Assembly (NCBI RefSeq): GCF_019263705.2
Contig: NZ_JADQDK010000001.1
Coordinates: forward strand, 248,001-312,000
Direction of reading: 5' to 3'
Length of the DNA: 64,000 bases
Source: Pseudonocardia abyssalis
GTDB lineage: Bacteria > Actinomycetota > Actinomycetes > Mycobacteriales > Pseudonocardiaceae
In this document: one piece after another, positions 1 to 7,906 of the stretch
Position numbering within the stretch: position 1 is the first letter of the stretch
Layout: every line of letters begins with the position of its first letter
Program-made: the position numbers and the translations under genes
The notes under the pieces: generated by a model
The model's database searches: none
What the model was told of the DNA's origin: nothing
Seen by the model: only the letters and a program-made list of their open reading frames with translations

Positions 1-310
1 GGGCGCTGCCGTCGTCGGTGAGGGAGAGGAGCCGGGCGCGGCGGTCGGCCGGGTCGGGGCGGCGCTCGACGAGACCGGCGCCCTCCAGGTCGTCGATCAG
101 GTAGGTCATCACCGTGCGGTCGACGCCCAGGTGCTGGGCGAGAGCGAGCTGGCTGCCGGCCTCGCCGCGGCCCGCGGCGGCGAGGACCTGGTAGCCGCGC
201 GGGCCACCGGGGACCCCGGCGACGACCTCGTCGACCGCGCGCAGGTAGCTGCGCATGACCGTGCCCAGCGCCCAGCCCAGATCGGACTCCAGGCGCGGCG
301 GTGTGGTCAC
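1..310 (-). CDS. MarR-family transcriptional regulator, 3' end cut off by the window edge
   Basis: The first 103 codons are present; the C-terminus lies outside the window. It starts at a GTG (308-310). The N-terminal helix is followed by a winged helix-turn-helix: LAQHLGVDRTVMTYLIDDLE is the HTH and the wing reads LVERRPDPADRRARLLSLT, the usual MarR basic wing. MarR proteins are dimeric repressors that commonly respond to phenolic or oxidative ligands. The gene is divergent from the FMN azoreductase at 410, with 99 bp between them holding an inverted repeat, so it probably represses that gene and itself. That link is inference from arrangement only. Confidence 0.85.
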   Translation of the reverse strand, partial: MTTPPRLESDLGWALGTVMRSYLRAVDEVVAGVPGGPRGYQVLAAAGRGEAGSQLALAQHLGVDRTVMTYLIDDLEGAGLVERRPDPADRRARLLSLTDDGSA

Positions 311-339
311 GGTCGCAGTCTACGCAGGAAGCAGATCCG

Positions 340-380
340 GATGTTGTCTGTTGGAGCGATCATCTGCTAGACAGAACATC
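340..380. promoter_or_regulatory. Candidate MarR operator between divergent genes
   Basis: GATGTT (340-345) is matched by AACATC (375-380), and just inside it TCTGT (347-351) is matched by ACAGA (371-375), giving an imperfect two-part inverted repeat centred in the marR/azoreductase gap. This stretch is clearly more A/T-rich than its surroundings. Assignment to the neighbouring MarR protein is inferred from position. Confidence 0.45.
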
Positions 381-409
381 GTCTGCACCACACTTCTGAG
401 GAGGATCCG

Positions 410-1042
410 ATGAGCCTGTTCCGCCTGGACAGCAGCATCCGCGTCGACGGTTCGGTGAGCCGGGAGGTCGCCGACGCCCTGGAGAACGCGTACGTCGAGC
501 AGCACCCGAACGCCACCGTCACGCGTCGCGACCTGGTCGCCGACCCGCTGCCGAACGTCTGGCCGGTCGCCGCGTTCGCCGGCTTCACGCCCGCGGAGCA
601 GCGCACCGACGAGCAGCGTGCGGCCCTCGCCGTCGCCGCGGGTCTCGCCGACGAGGTGCTCCGCGCCGACGCGGTCGTCGTCGCCACGCCCCTCTACAAC
701 TTCGGCGTCCCCGCGCACCTCAAGGCCTGGATCGACCTGCTGATCACCGACGCGCGCTTCGGGCCCGGCACCTCGCCGCTGGCCGGACGCCCGGTCACGC
801 TGGTGATCGCCCGTGGCGGCGGCTACGGCGCCGGCACCCCGCGCGAGGGCTGGGACCACGCCACTCCGTACCTGGTGCGCATCCTGGCCGACGTCTGGGG
901 GGCCGACCTCACCGTCGTCGAGGCCGAGCTGACGCTCGCCCCGGTCACCCCGGCGATGGCGGAGCTGATCCCGCTCGCCGAGGCCTCGCGCGCCCAGGCG
1001 CTCGAGCAGGCGGCGGCGGTCGGCAAGGCCCACGCCGCCTGA
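410..1042 (+). CDS. FMN-dependent NADH:quinone oxidoreductase / azoreductase (AzoR family)
   Basis: 210 residues, the usual AzoR length, with a flavodoxin-like fold. LDSSIR (6-11) forms the FMN phosphate loop, PLYNFGVPAHLKAW (94-107) is the family FMN-binding signature, and a GGGYG turn lies at 136-140. Family members are cytosolic dimers that reduce quinones and azo compounds by two electrons using NAD(P)H. The start has a perfect Shine-Dalgarno (GAGGAGG) about six bases upstream. It is divergent from a MarR regulator with a palindrome between them, the classic layout for inducible quinone or electrophile detoxification. The exact substrate cannot be read from sequence. Confidence 0.88.
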   Translation: MSLFRLDSSIRVDGSVSREVADALENAYVEQHPNATVTRRDLVADPLPNVWPVAAFAGFTPAEQRTDEQRAALAVAAGLADEVLRADAVVVATPLYNFGVPAHLKAWIDLLITDARFGPGTSPLAGRPVTLVIARGGGYGAGTPREGWDHATPYLVRILADVWGADLTVVEAELTLAPVTPAMAELIPLAEASRAQALEQAAAVGKAHAA

Positions 1043-1063
1043 GCTCTGTGATCTGATCGGGCC

Positions 1064-1735
1064 ATGCATCCGCTCGACGCCCCGGTGCACTCCGCACTGA
1101 CCGGCACGCACGCCCCGTTCGCCCAGTGCCGGGGATCGGCGCTGCGCTATCCGCCGGAGATGTCGATCTGGGCCGCGTTCCCGGACGACGCCGACGGATG
1201 GCGCGACGCCGAGGCGTTCGGCGCCGTCACCACCGCGGGCGACCCGCGGACGGCGCCGGCGGGCTGGGAACGCACGATGCTGATCCCGGGCGTCCAGTAC
1301 GACGGGTCGGGGATGGCCGTGGTGCCCGACCCGGAGGCGCTCGTCCTCGGCCCCGACGACGTCCCCGAGATGCTCGACCTGGTCGAGCGCACCCGGCCCG
1401 GCCCGTTCGCGAAGCGCACGATCGAGATGGGCACCTACCTCGGCATCCGCGACGGCGGCGTGCTCGTCGCGATGGCGGGGGAGCGGATGCGCCCGGCGGG
1501 CTGGTCGGAGATCAGCGCGGTCTGCACGGCGCCCGAGGCGCGCGGGCGCGGGCTGGGCTCGCGGCTCGTGCGGGCGGTCGGCGCGGCGATCCGCGACCGC
1601 GGCGACGTCCCGTTCCTGCACGCCGCCGCCGAGAACACCGCTGCGCTGCGGCTCTACGACCACCTCGGCTTCACGCTGCGGCGCACCCTCGAGTTCGCCG
1701 CGTACGAGTACCTGGGTCCCGTCTCACACCGCTGA
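1064..1735 (+). CDS. GNAT-family N-acetyltransferase (FR47-like)
   Basis: 223 residues with a C-terminal GNAT fold. The acetyl-CoA pyrophosphate loop is VCTAPEARGRGLGSRLV (about 153-169), containing R-G-R-G-L-G, and the C-terminal motif AAAENTAALRLYDHLGF (187-203) is typical of FR47-like members. The first 90 residues are a less conserved N-terminal extension. The gene begins 21 bp after the azoreductase, so co-transcription is plausible. The acceptor substrate is unknown; small amines, amino acids or protein N-termini are all possible for this family. Confidence 0.82.
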   Translation: MHPLDAPVHSALTGTHAPFAQCRGSALRYPPEMSIWAAFPDDADGWRDAEAFGAVTTAGDPRTAPAGWERTMLIPGVQYDGSGMAVVPDPEALVLGPDDVPEMLDLVERTRPGPFAKRTIEMGTYLGIRDGGVLVAMAGERMRPAGWSEISAVCTAPEARGRGLGSRLVRAVGAAIRDRGDVPFLHAAAENTAALRLYDHLGFTLRRTLEFAAYEYLGPVSHR

Positions 1736-1765
1736 CCCCGGCCGGGCGACGTAAGGTCGATAGCG

Positions 1766-2983
1766 ATGACAACGACCCTTGCCGCCACCACCGGCCACGA
1801 GCGCGGGACGCCGGAGTACCGGCGCCTCGGGGCGGCGCTGTGGTTCGGCGGTATCGCGACGTTCGTGCTGGTCTACTCGGTGCAGGGGCTGCTGCCGACC
1901 CTCGCGACGGAGTTCGGGGTGTCGTCCTCGACGTCGAGCCTCGTGCTCTCGGCCACCACCGGCACGCTCGCGCTGGCGATCGTCCCGCTGGCGTCGGTCG
2001 CCGAGTCCTGGGGCCGCGCGCGCGTGATGACGTGGGCGCTCGCGGTGTCGGCGGTCCTGGCCCTGCTCGCGCCGCTGGCGCCGACGTTCGGCGTGCTCAT
2101 CGGGATCCGGGCGCTGCAGGGCCTCGCGCTCGCCGCCCTGCCCGCGCTGCTGATGACGCACGTGACGCGGGAGGTCGCGCCGCGTTGGCTCGGCGGCGCG
2201 GTCGGCCTGCTCATCGCGGGCAACACGATCGGCGGGCTGTCCGGGCGGCTGGTCGCCGGGTTCGTCGCGGAGTTCGGCGGGTGGCGGGCCGGGATGGCGG
2301 CCGTCGGGGTCGTGTCGCTGGCCGCCACGGTGGCGTTCCGGGCGCTGCTGCCGCCCTCGGTCGGGGTGCAGGCCGCCCCGGTCCGGCTGCGCGACCTCGG
2401 AGCCCCGCTGCGCGTGCACCTGCGCGACCCCGGGCTGCGCAGCCTGTTCGGCATCTCGTTCGCGCTGATGGGCACGTTCGTCACGGTCTACAACTTCCTG
2501 TCCTTCCGCCTGCTCGCCGCGCCGTTCCTGCTTCCGGGCGCGCTGGTCGGCCTGGTGTTCCTCGGCTACCTCGCCGGCACCGTCACGTCGACGACGGCGG
2601 GGCGCCTCGGCGACCGCTTCGGCCGCCGCAAGGTGTTGTGGGGAACGGTGCTGGTGGCGCTGGCCGGGGCCTGGATCACCGTCCCCGACGTCCTGCCGCT
2701 GGTGCTCGTCGGCGTCCTGCTGCTGACGATCGGCTTCTTCGGTGCGCACTCCGTGGCCAGCAGCTGGGTCGGGCGCCGGTCGGTGCTGCTGCCCGGCGGG
2801 GACCCGAGCCAGGCCTCGTCGCTGTACCTGCTCGCCTACTACGGGGGCTCCAGCGTCGGCGGCCTGCTCGGCGGCGTCGCGTTCGACCTCGCCGGGTGGA
2901 TCGGCCTGGTCGGCTACGTGACGGTGCTGCTCGGCACGGCGCTCGTGCTGGCGGTGCACCTGCGTCACGTCCCAACCCCGTAG
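1766..2983 (+). CDS. MFS transporter (YnfM-like drug/metabolite exporter)
   Basis: 405 residues with about twelve hydrophobic segments. The MFS loop signature between helices 8 and 9, GRLGDRFGRRKV, lies near residue 283; the helix 2-3 loop is weaker (ESWGRARVM). The N-terminal half resembles the YnfM group of proton-driven exporters. It lies 30 bp after the acetyltransferase on the same strand, which suggests a small detoxification operon with the azoreductase. The substrate is not predictable from the sequence. The stop codon overlaps a hairpin shared with the convergent icmF gene. Confidence 0.85.
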   Translation: MTTTLAATTGHERGTPEYRRLGAALWFGGIATFVLVYSVQGLLPTLATEFGVSSSTSSLVLSATTGTLALAIVPLASVAESWGRARVMTWALAVSAVLALLAPLAPTFGVLIGIRALQGLALAALPALLMTHVTREVAPRWLGGAVGLLIAGNTIGGLSGRLVAGFVAEFGGWRAGMAAVGVVSLAATVAFRALLPPSVGVQAAPVRLRDLGAPLRVHLRDPGLRSLFGISFALMGTFVTVYNFLSFRLLAAPFLLPGALVGLVFLGYLAGTVTSTTAGRLGDRFGRRKVLWGTVLVALAGAWITVPDVLPLVLVGVLLLTIGFFGAHSVASSWVGRRSVLLPGGDPSQASSLYLLAYYGGSSVGGLLGGVAFDLAGWIGLVGYVTVLLGTALVLAVHLRHVPTP

Positions 2984-2998
2984 ACCCGCGCACGGGTC
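2983..2998. terminator. Short hairpin shared by two convergent gene ends
   Basis: GACCCG (2983-2988), a four-base loop, then CGGGTC (2993-2998) form a perfect six-base-pair stem. It spans the 13-bp gap between the MFS stop and the icmF stop. There is no T-run on either side, so it may only partly terminate transcription from both directions. Confidence 0.35.
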
Positions 2999-5900
2999 AC
3001 ATGTTGCGCCGGTACTGCCCGCCGACCTCGAAGAACGCCTCGGTGAGCTGGCCCAACGAGCACACGCGGGAGGCGGCCATCAGCTCGGCGAACACGTTGC
3101 CCTCCCCGGTGGCGACGTCCTGCAGCCGCCGGATCGCCTCCTGCGCCTCGCTGCCGTGGCGGCTCTGGAAGTCGGCGAGCCGTTCGAGCTGGCTCTCCTT
3201 CTCCGCCTCCGTGGCGCGCATGAGCTCGATCTCGACCGGGCCGGCGTCGGGGTCGTCGGGCTTGAGGAACGTGTTGACGCCGACGAGCGGCAGCGTGCCG
3301 TCGTGCTTGCGGTGCTCGTAGAGCATCGACTCGTCCTGGATGCGGCCGCGCTGGTAGCCGGTCTCCATCGCGCCGAGCACGCCGCCGCGCTCGGAGATCC
3401 GGTCGAACTCGGCCAGGACGGCCTCCTCCACGAGGTCGGTCAGCTCGTCGACGACGTGCGAACCCTGCAGCGGGTTCTCGTTCATCGACAGGCCCCACTC
3501 GCGGTTGATGATCAGCTGGATCGCCATCGCGCGCCGCACCGACTCCTCGGTCGGGGTGGTGACCGCCTCGTCGTAGGCGTTGGTGTGCAGCGAGTTCGCG
3601 TTGTCGTAGAGCGCGCACAGCGCCTGCAGCGTGGTGCGGATGTCGTTGAAGTTCATCTCCTGCGCGTGCAGCGACCGCCCGGAGGTCTGCACGTGGTACT
3701 TGAGCTTCTGGCTGCGCTCGCTCGCCCCGTACTTCTCCCGCATCGCGACGGCCCAGATCCGGCGCGCGACCCGCCCGATGACGGTGTACTCCGCGTCCAT
3801 CCCGTTGGAGAAGAAGAACGACAGGTTGTGGGCGAAGTCGTCGATCGACATGCCCCGAGCGAGGTAGCTCTCGACGAAGGTGAACCCGTTCGACAGCGTG
3901 AACGCGAGCTGGCTGATCGGGTTCGCCCCGGCCTCGGCGATGTGGTAGCCGGAGATCGAGACCGAGTAGAAGTTGCGGACCTTGTGCTCGATGAACCAGG
4001 CCTGGATGTCGGCCATCATCCGCAGCGAGAACTCCGTGGAGAAGATGCAGGTGTTCTGGCCCTGGTCCTCCTTGAGGATGTCGGCCTGCACCGTGCCGCG
4101 GACGTTCGCGAGCGTGAACGCGGTGAGCTCCTCGCGCTCCGCGTCGTCGGGCTCGCGGCCCTCCTCGTCGACGAACCGGGAGAGCGTCTGGTCGATCGCG
4201 GTGTTGAGGTAGAACGCCAGGATCGACGGTGCCGGGCCGTTGATCGTCATCGACACCGAGGTCGTCGGCGAGGTGAGGTCGAACCCGCCGTAGAGGACCT
4301 TCATGTCCTCCAGCGTCGCGATGGAGACGCCCGATGTGCCGACCTTGCCGTAGACGTCGGGGCGGGTGTCGGGGTCGCGGCCGTAGAGGGTGACGGAGTC
4401 GAACGCGGTGGACAGCCGTTTGGCGTCGGAGTCGTCGGAGAGGATCTTGAACCGCCGGTTGGTGCGGAACGGGTCGCCCTCGCCGGCGAACATGCGCGCG
4501 GGGTCCTCGCCCTCGCGCTTGAACGGGAACACCCCCGCGGTGAACGGGAACCTCCCCGGCAGGTTCTCGCGGCGCAGGAAGCGCAGCAGGTCGGCGTCCT
4601 CGGTGACGCTCGGCAGCGCCACCCGGCGCACCTTGTTGCCCGACAGCGTCTCGCGCGTCAGCTGGGTGCGGAGCTCCTTGTCACGGATCTTCACGACCAG
4701 CTCGTCGCCCGAGTAGTCCTCGACGACCTGCGGCCAGGTGTCGAGCAGCTCCGCGGCGGCGGCGGGCAGGGCCTTCTCCGCCTTCGCCAGCTCGTCGTCG
4801 ACGGCCTCGCCCACCAGTTCGCGTGCGGTGCGCAGGTGCTGGCGCACGCGCGCGGCGTCGACGGCCTTCTCGGTGTCGGCGTGGTAGCCGCGGACGGTCT
4901 CGGCGATCTCCGAGAGGTACCGGGTGCGCTGCGGGGGGATCACCGCCGCGTGCTCGGCGGAGGTCTTGCGGTCGGTGTGCGGCAGCCGTCCCTCGCCCGC
5001 GACCAGGCCGTTGTCGACGAGCAGCTCGCGCAGGTGCTGGTAGAGCGCGGTGACGCCGAGGTCGTTGAAGGTGGCGGCGGACGTGCCGTAGACCGGCATG
5101 TCCTCCCACGTCCTCCCGAACTCCTCGCGGTTGCGCACGAGCTGGCGCCCCACGTCGCGGCGGGCGTCCTCGGCGCCGCGGCGCTCGAACTTGTTGATCG
5201 CGACGACGTCGGCGAAGTCGAGCATGTCGATCTTCTCCAGCTGCGACGCGGCGCCGAACTCGGGCGTCATCACGTACAGCGAGCGGTCGACGAGCCCGGC
5301 GATGCCGGCGTCGCCCTGGCCGATGCCGGGGGTCTCGACGATCACGAGGTCGAACTCCGCCGCGCGCAGCACCGAGATCGCGGAGGCGAGGTGCTCGGGC
5401 AGGCTCGCGTCGGCGCCGCGGGTGGCCATCGAGCGGAAGAAGACCTGCTCGCCGCCGAGGGAGTTCATCCGGATCCGGTCGCCGAGCAGCGCACCGCCGC
5501 CCTTGCGCCGCGTCGGGTCGACGGCGAGTACGGCGATGCGGAGCTTGTCCTCCTGGTCGAGGCGGAAGCGGCGCACGATCTCGTCGGTCAGGCTCGACTT
5601 GCCCGACCCGCCGGTGCCCGTGATGCCCAGCACCGGGACCGGGCGCCGCGGCTCCAGGTCGAGGCCGGCGGGGAGCTTCCCGGACTCGGCGAGGGTGAGC
5701 ACGCGGGCGAGCGTGGTGTGGTCGCCGGTGCGCAGACCGTCGAACGAGGCCGGGGGAGTGGCCGTCAGATCCGTGTCGCACTCGCGGATCATCAGGTTGA
5801 TCATCCCGGGCAGGCCGAGCTTCTGGCCGTCCTCGGGGGAGAAGATGCGGGCGACGCCGCGGCTGTGCAGCAGCTCGATCTCGGCCGGGACGATGACGCC

Positions 5901-6200
5901 ACCACCGCCGCCGTAGACCTTGACGTGCCCGGCGCCGCGCTCGCGCAGCAACTCGACGAGGTAGGAGAAGTACTCGACGTGCCCGCCCTGGTACGAGCTG
6001 ATGGCGACGCCCTGCGCGTCCTCCTGGATGACGGCCGCCACGACCTCGTCGACGGACCGGTTGTGCCCCAGGTGGATCACCTCGGCGCCCTGGCGCTGCA
6101 GGATCCGCCGCATGATGTTGATCGCGGCGTCGTGGCCGTCGAACAGGCTGGCGGCCGTGACGAACCGGACGGGGTTCGCGGGCACGTGCAGGTCGGTCAT
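2997..6200 (-). CDS. icmF: Fused isobutyryl-CoA mutase IcmF with built-in G-protein chaperone
   Basis: A 1067-residue single polypeptide with the full IcmF architecture. The N-terminal B12 domain carries SLFDGHDAAINIM, with the cobalt-ligating His at 23. A MeaI-type GTPase follows, with P-loop GITGTGGSGKSS (192-203) and the Switch region around DPTRRKGGGALLG. After a linker comes the TIM-barrel mutase domain (from about 540). Two signatures favour isobutyryl/butyryl-CoA over methylmalonyl-CoA: Phe in GVFPF (556-560) and Gln715 in GQNTCIF, where methylmalonyl mutases have Arg. The enzyme interconverts isobutyryl- and n-butyryl-CoA in branched-chain acyl metabolism and needs adenosylcobalamin. 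A GAGAGGA Shine-Dalgarno precedes the ATG. It stands alone, but a B12-riboswitch-controlled importer lies 27 kb away. Confidence 0.95.
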   Translation of the reverse strand: MTDLHVPANPVRFVTAASLFDGHDAAINIMRRILQRQGAEVIHLGHNRSVDEVVAAVIQEDAQGVAISSYQGGHVEYFSYLVELLRERGAGHVKVYGGGGGVIVPAEIELLHSRGVARIFSPEDGQKLGLPGMINLMIRECDTDLTATPPASFDGLRTGDHTTLARVLTLAESGKLPAGLDLEPRRPVPVLGITGTGGSGKSSLTDEIVRRFRLDQEDKLRIAVLAVDPTRRKGGGALLGDRIRMNSLGGEQVFFRSMATRGADASLPEHLASAISVLRAAEFDLVIVETPGIGQGDAGIAGLVDRSLYVMTPEFGAASQLEKIDMLDFADVVAINKFERRGAEDARRDVGRQLVRNREEFGRTWEDMPVYGTSAATFNDLGVTALYQHLRELLVDNGLVAGEGRLPHTDRKTSAEHAAVIPPQRTRYLSEIAETVRGYHADTEKAVDAARVRQHLRTARELVGEAVDDELAKAEKALPAAAAELLDTWPQVVEDYSGDELVVKIRDKELRTQLTRETLSGNKVRRVALPSVTEDADLLRFLRRENLPGRFPFTAGVFPFKREGEDPARMFAGEGDPFRTNRRFKILSDDSDAKRLSTAFDSVTLYGRDPDTRPDVYGKVGTSGVSIATLEDMKVLYGGFDLTSPTTSVSMTINGPAPSILAFYLNTAIDQTLSRFVDEEGREPDDAEREELTAFTLANVRGTVQADILKEDQGQNTCIFSTEFSLRMMADIQAWFIEHKVRNFYSVSISGYHIAEAGANPISQLAFTLSNGFTFVESYLARGMSIDDFAHNLSFFFSNGMDAEYTVIGRVARRIWAVAMREKYGASERSQKLKYHVQTSGRSLHAQEMNFNDIRTTLQALCALYDNANSLHTNAYDEAVTTPTEESVRRAMAIQLIINREWGLSMNENPLQGSHVVDELTDLVEEAVLAEFDRISERGGVLGAMETGYQRGRIQDESMLYEHRKHDGTLPLVGVNTFLKPDDPDAGPVEIELMRATEAEKESQLERLADFQSRHGSEAQEAIRRLQDVATGEGNVFAELMAASRVCSLGQLTEAFFEVGGQYRRNM

Positions 6201-6261
6201 CGCCGAAGTCCTCTCGTCGGGGAGCCTTCCGGTGTTCGCGCGAACCCCGGCCGACGGATTT

Positions 6262-6290
6262 AGTTTGGCATCCGACTATTGGACGTACAA
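6262..6290 (-). promoter_or_regulatory. Candidate sigma-70-type promoter for icmF
   Basis: Read on the minus strand, TTGTAC (6285-6290) and CAAACT (6262-6267) are separated by 17 bases in an unusually A/T-rich patch about 60 bp upstream of the icmF start. The -10 match is weak, so this is a tentative promoter. Confidence 0.3.
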
Positions 6291-6321
6291 GTGGCCGGGC
6301 GAGTGACGTCGACCCGGCCGA

Positions 6322-6582
6322 TCAGGCGACGGCGCGGCCGGCCGGTTCGAACTCGCTCGCCTGGAACGTACTCGCGTCCAGGACCTCCGGTGCGGCGGTG
6401 CGCGTGCGCCGGCCGACCGCCTCCGCCAGCGCTCCGAGCGCCACGAGCACCAGCCCGGCGACGGCGATGGACCCCACCGCCGCCTCCGGTGCGATCAGCG
6501 CGAGCGCGAAGGCGACACCGGGCCACCAGAAGAGTGCGCGCAGCGAAGCAGGGACCGTCCAGTCGGGTGAATCCGGCGCCAT
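6322..6582 (-). CDS. Small two-helix membrane protein, unknown function
   Basis: 86 residues. Two hydrophobic stretches follow each other: ALFWWPGVAFALALIAP (about 16-32) and VGSIAVAGLVLVALGALAEAV (about 36-56), then a hydrophilic tail (57-86). I do not recognise a family. It sits between icmF and the divergent mycothiol-dependent enzyme gene and has the strong third-position G/C expected of real coding sequence here. It could be a small accessory membrane protein; no function can be inferred. The start is the only ATG in a reasonable position. Confidence 0.6.
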   Translation of the reverse strand: MAPDSPDWTVPASLRALFWWPGVAFALALIAPEAAVGSIAVAGLVLVALGALAEAVGRRTRTAAPEVLDASTFQASEFEPAGRAVA

Positions 6583-6650
6583 GTCCTGCCCTTACCCCCT
6601 CCGTCCGGGATCCATGCGCGTCCGGGCGGGTCGTCTCGTAGCGTGGAGGG

Positions 6651-7385
6651 ATGGATCACGCCGCCGCACTGGTCGAGCAGAACCGGTCGCTCGCCGAGAC
6701 CGTCCGGGACGCCCCGTCGGACACGCCCGTCCCCACGTGCCCGGGGTGGACGCTGCAGCAGCTCGTCCGGCACGTCGGCCGCGGCGACCGGTGGGCCGCC
6801 ACCATCGTCCGGACCGGCGCGTTCGTCGATCCGCGGGAGGTGGCGGGCGGCAAGCCCGGCGACGACGTCACCGGCTGGCTGCACGAGAGCCCGCGCACCC
6901 TGCTCGACGCCGTGGCCGACGTGGGTCCGGACGTCCCCGTCTGGACGTTCCTCGGCCCGCGCCCGGCCGTGTGGTGGATCCGGCGGCGGCTGCACGAGTC
7001 GACCGTGCACCGGGCCGACGCCGCTCTCGCGCTCGGCCTGCCCTTCGTGATCGAGCCGGCGTTGGCCGCAGACGGGCTGTCGGAGTGGATCGCGCTGGTG
7101 GCCGCCCGTCCGGCGTCCGAGCTCCCCGGCCCGTTGGAGCCGGGCACGTCGATGCACCTGCACGCCACCGACGACGGGCTGGGTGAGGCGGGGGAGTGGA
7201 TGGTGACCGCGGGCGAGGACGGCACCCTCGCCTGGGAGCACGGCCACGCCAAGGGTGCGGTCGCCGTACGGGGTACTGCGGCCGACCTCCTGCTCGCCCT
7301 CACCCGGCGGATCCCGCCGTCCGCGGTGGAGGTCCTCGGCGACGCCGCTGTGCTCGACACCTGGCTCGAGCGCACGGCGTTCTGA
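6651..7385 (+). CDS. Maleylpyruvate-isomerase-family, mycothiol-dependent DinB-type protein
   Basis: 244 residues. The N-terminal DinB-like four-helix bundle has the spaced metal ligands of this family: His41 (LVRHVGRGDRW), Glu116 and His120 in RRRLHESTVHRADAAL. The C-terminal region (about 150-244) matches the small alpha/beta domain of mycothiol-dependent maleylpyruvate isomerases. Such proteins use zinc and mycothiol, the actinobacterial glutathione substitute, for isomerisation or thiol transfer; most paralogues have no known substrate. It is monocistronic, convergent with the acetyltransferase at 7397. Confidence 0.85.
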   Translation: MDHAAALVEQNRSLAETVRDAPSDTPVPTCPGWTLQQLVRHVGRGDRWAATIVRTGAFVDPREVAGGKPGDDVTGWLHESPRTLLDAVADVGPDVPVWTFLGPRPAVWWIRRRLHESTVHRADAALALGLPFVIEPALAADGLSEWIALVAARPASELPGPLEPGTSMHLHATDDGLGEAGEWMVTAGEDGTLAWEHGHAKGAVAVRGTAADLLLALTRRIPPSAVEVLGDAAVLDTWLERTAF

Positions 7386-7396
7386 GCGCGCCCGGC

Positions 7397-7906
7397 TCAG
7401 TCCAGGTCGGCGGGGAGCAGATCCATCAGCAGGCCGTCGTGCCAGCTGCCGTCGAGGCGGCGCTCGTAGTCGCGCATGATCCCGATCGGCCGGAATCCGA
7501 CGCGGGTGTAACTGCGGATCGCGCGCTCGTTGTGGGCGGCCGGGTCGATGACGATGCGGTGGTGGCCGCGGACCTCGAACAGGAACCGGGCCATCGTGCG
7601 CATCGCGTCGGCGCCCAGCCCCTGGCCGTGGGCGTCGGGGTGCAGGGCGAGGTCGAGGCCGGCGTGGCGGTGGTCGGCGTCGTCCTCCTCGTAGTAGATG
7701 ATCAGCCCGACGACCTCGCCGTGCAGCTCCACGGCGTAGCCCTGCGGGCCCAGCAGCTCGCGGCGCACGCGCTCCAGGTCGTAGCCGCCCCACCACTTCG
7801 CCACCTCGGGGTGCGAGAGCACCTCCAGGAACCGGGGGACGTGCGCGGCCGTGGTCGGCCGCAGGACGACGGTCTGGCCGGCGATGGCCGAGGGGGACGG
7901 TGTCAC
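7397..7906 (-). CDS. GNAT acetyltransferase resembling aminoglycoside 6'-N-acetyltransferases
   Basis: 169 residues, beginning at a GTG that overlaps the upstream phosphatase stop by four bases (GTGA), so it is translationally coupled. Features shared with AAC(6') enzymes are the N-terminal KWWGG, the acetyl-CoA loop HGQGLGADAMR, and the C-terminal DPAAHNERAIRSYTRVGF. AAC(6') enzymes acetylate the 6'-amine of aminoglycosides; many chromosomal relatives act on other amines or are silent. It is the last gene of a glucokinase-phosphatase operon, which does not point to resistance. I regard the family as secure and the drug substrate as open. Confidence 0.8.
   Translation of the reverse strand: MTPSPSAIAGQTVVLRPTTAAHVPRFLEVLSHPEVAKWWGGYDLERVRRELLGPQGYAVELHGEVVGLIIYYEEDDADHRHAGLDLALHPDAHGQGLGADAMRTMARFLFEVRGHHRIVIDPAAHNERAIRSYTRVGFRPIGIMRDYERRLDGSWHDGLLMDLLPADLD

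Noticed and set aside
3156..6263. 1035-codon open frame on the plus strand across icmF
   Set aside because: It is antisense to a complete IcmF, has no domain motifs, and is the expected shadow frame in very GC-rich DNA.
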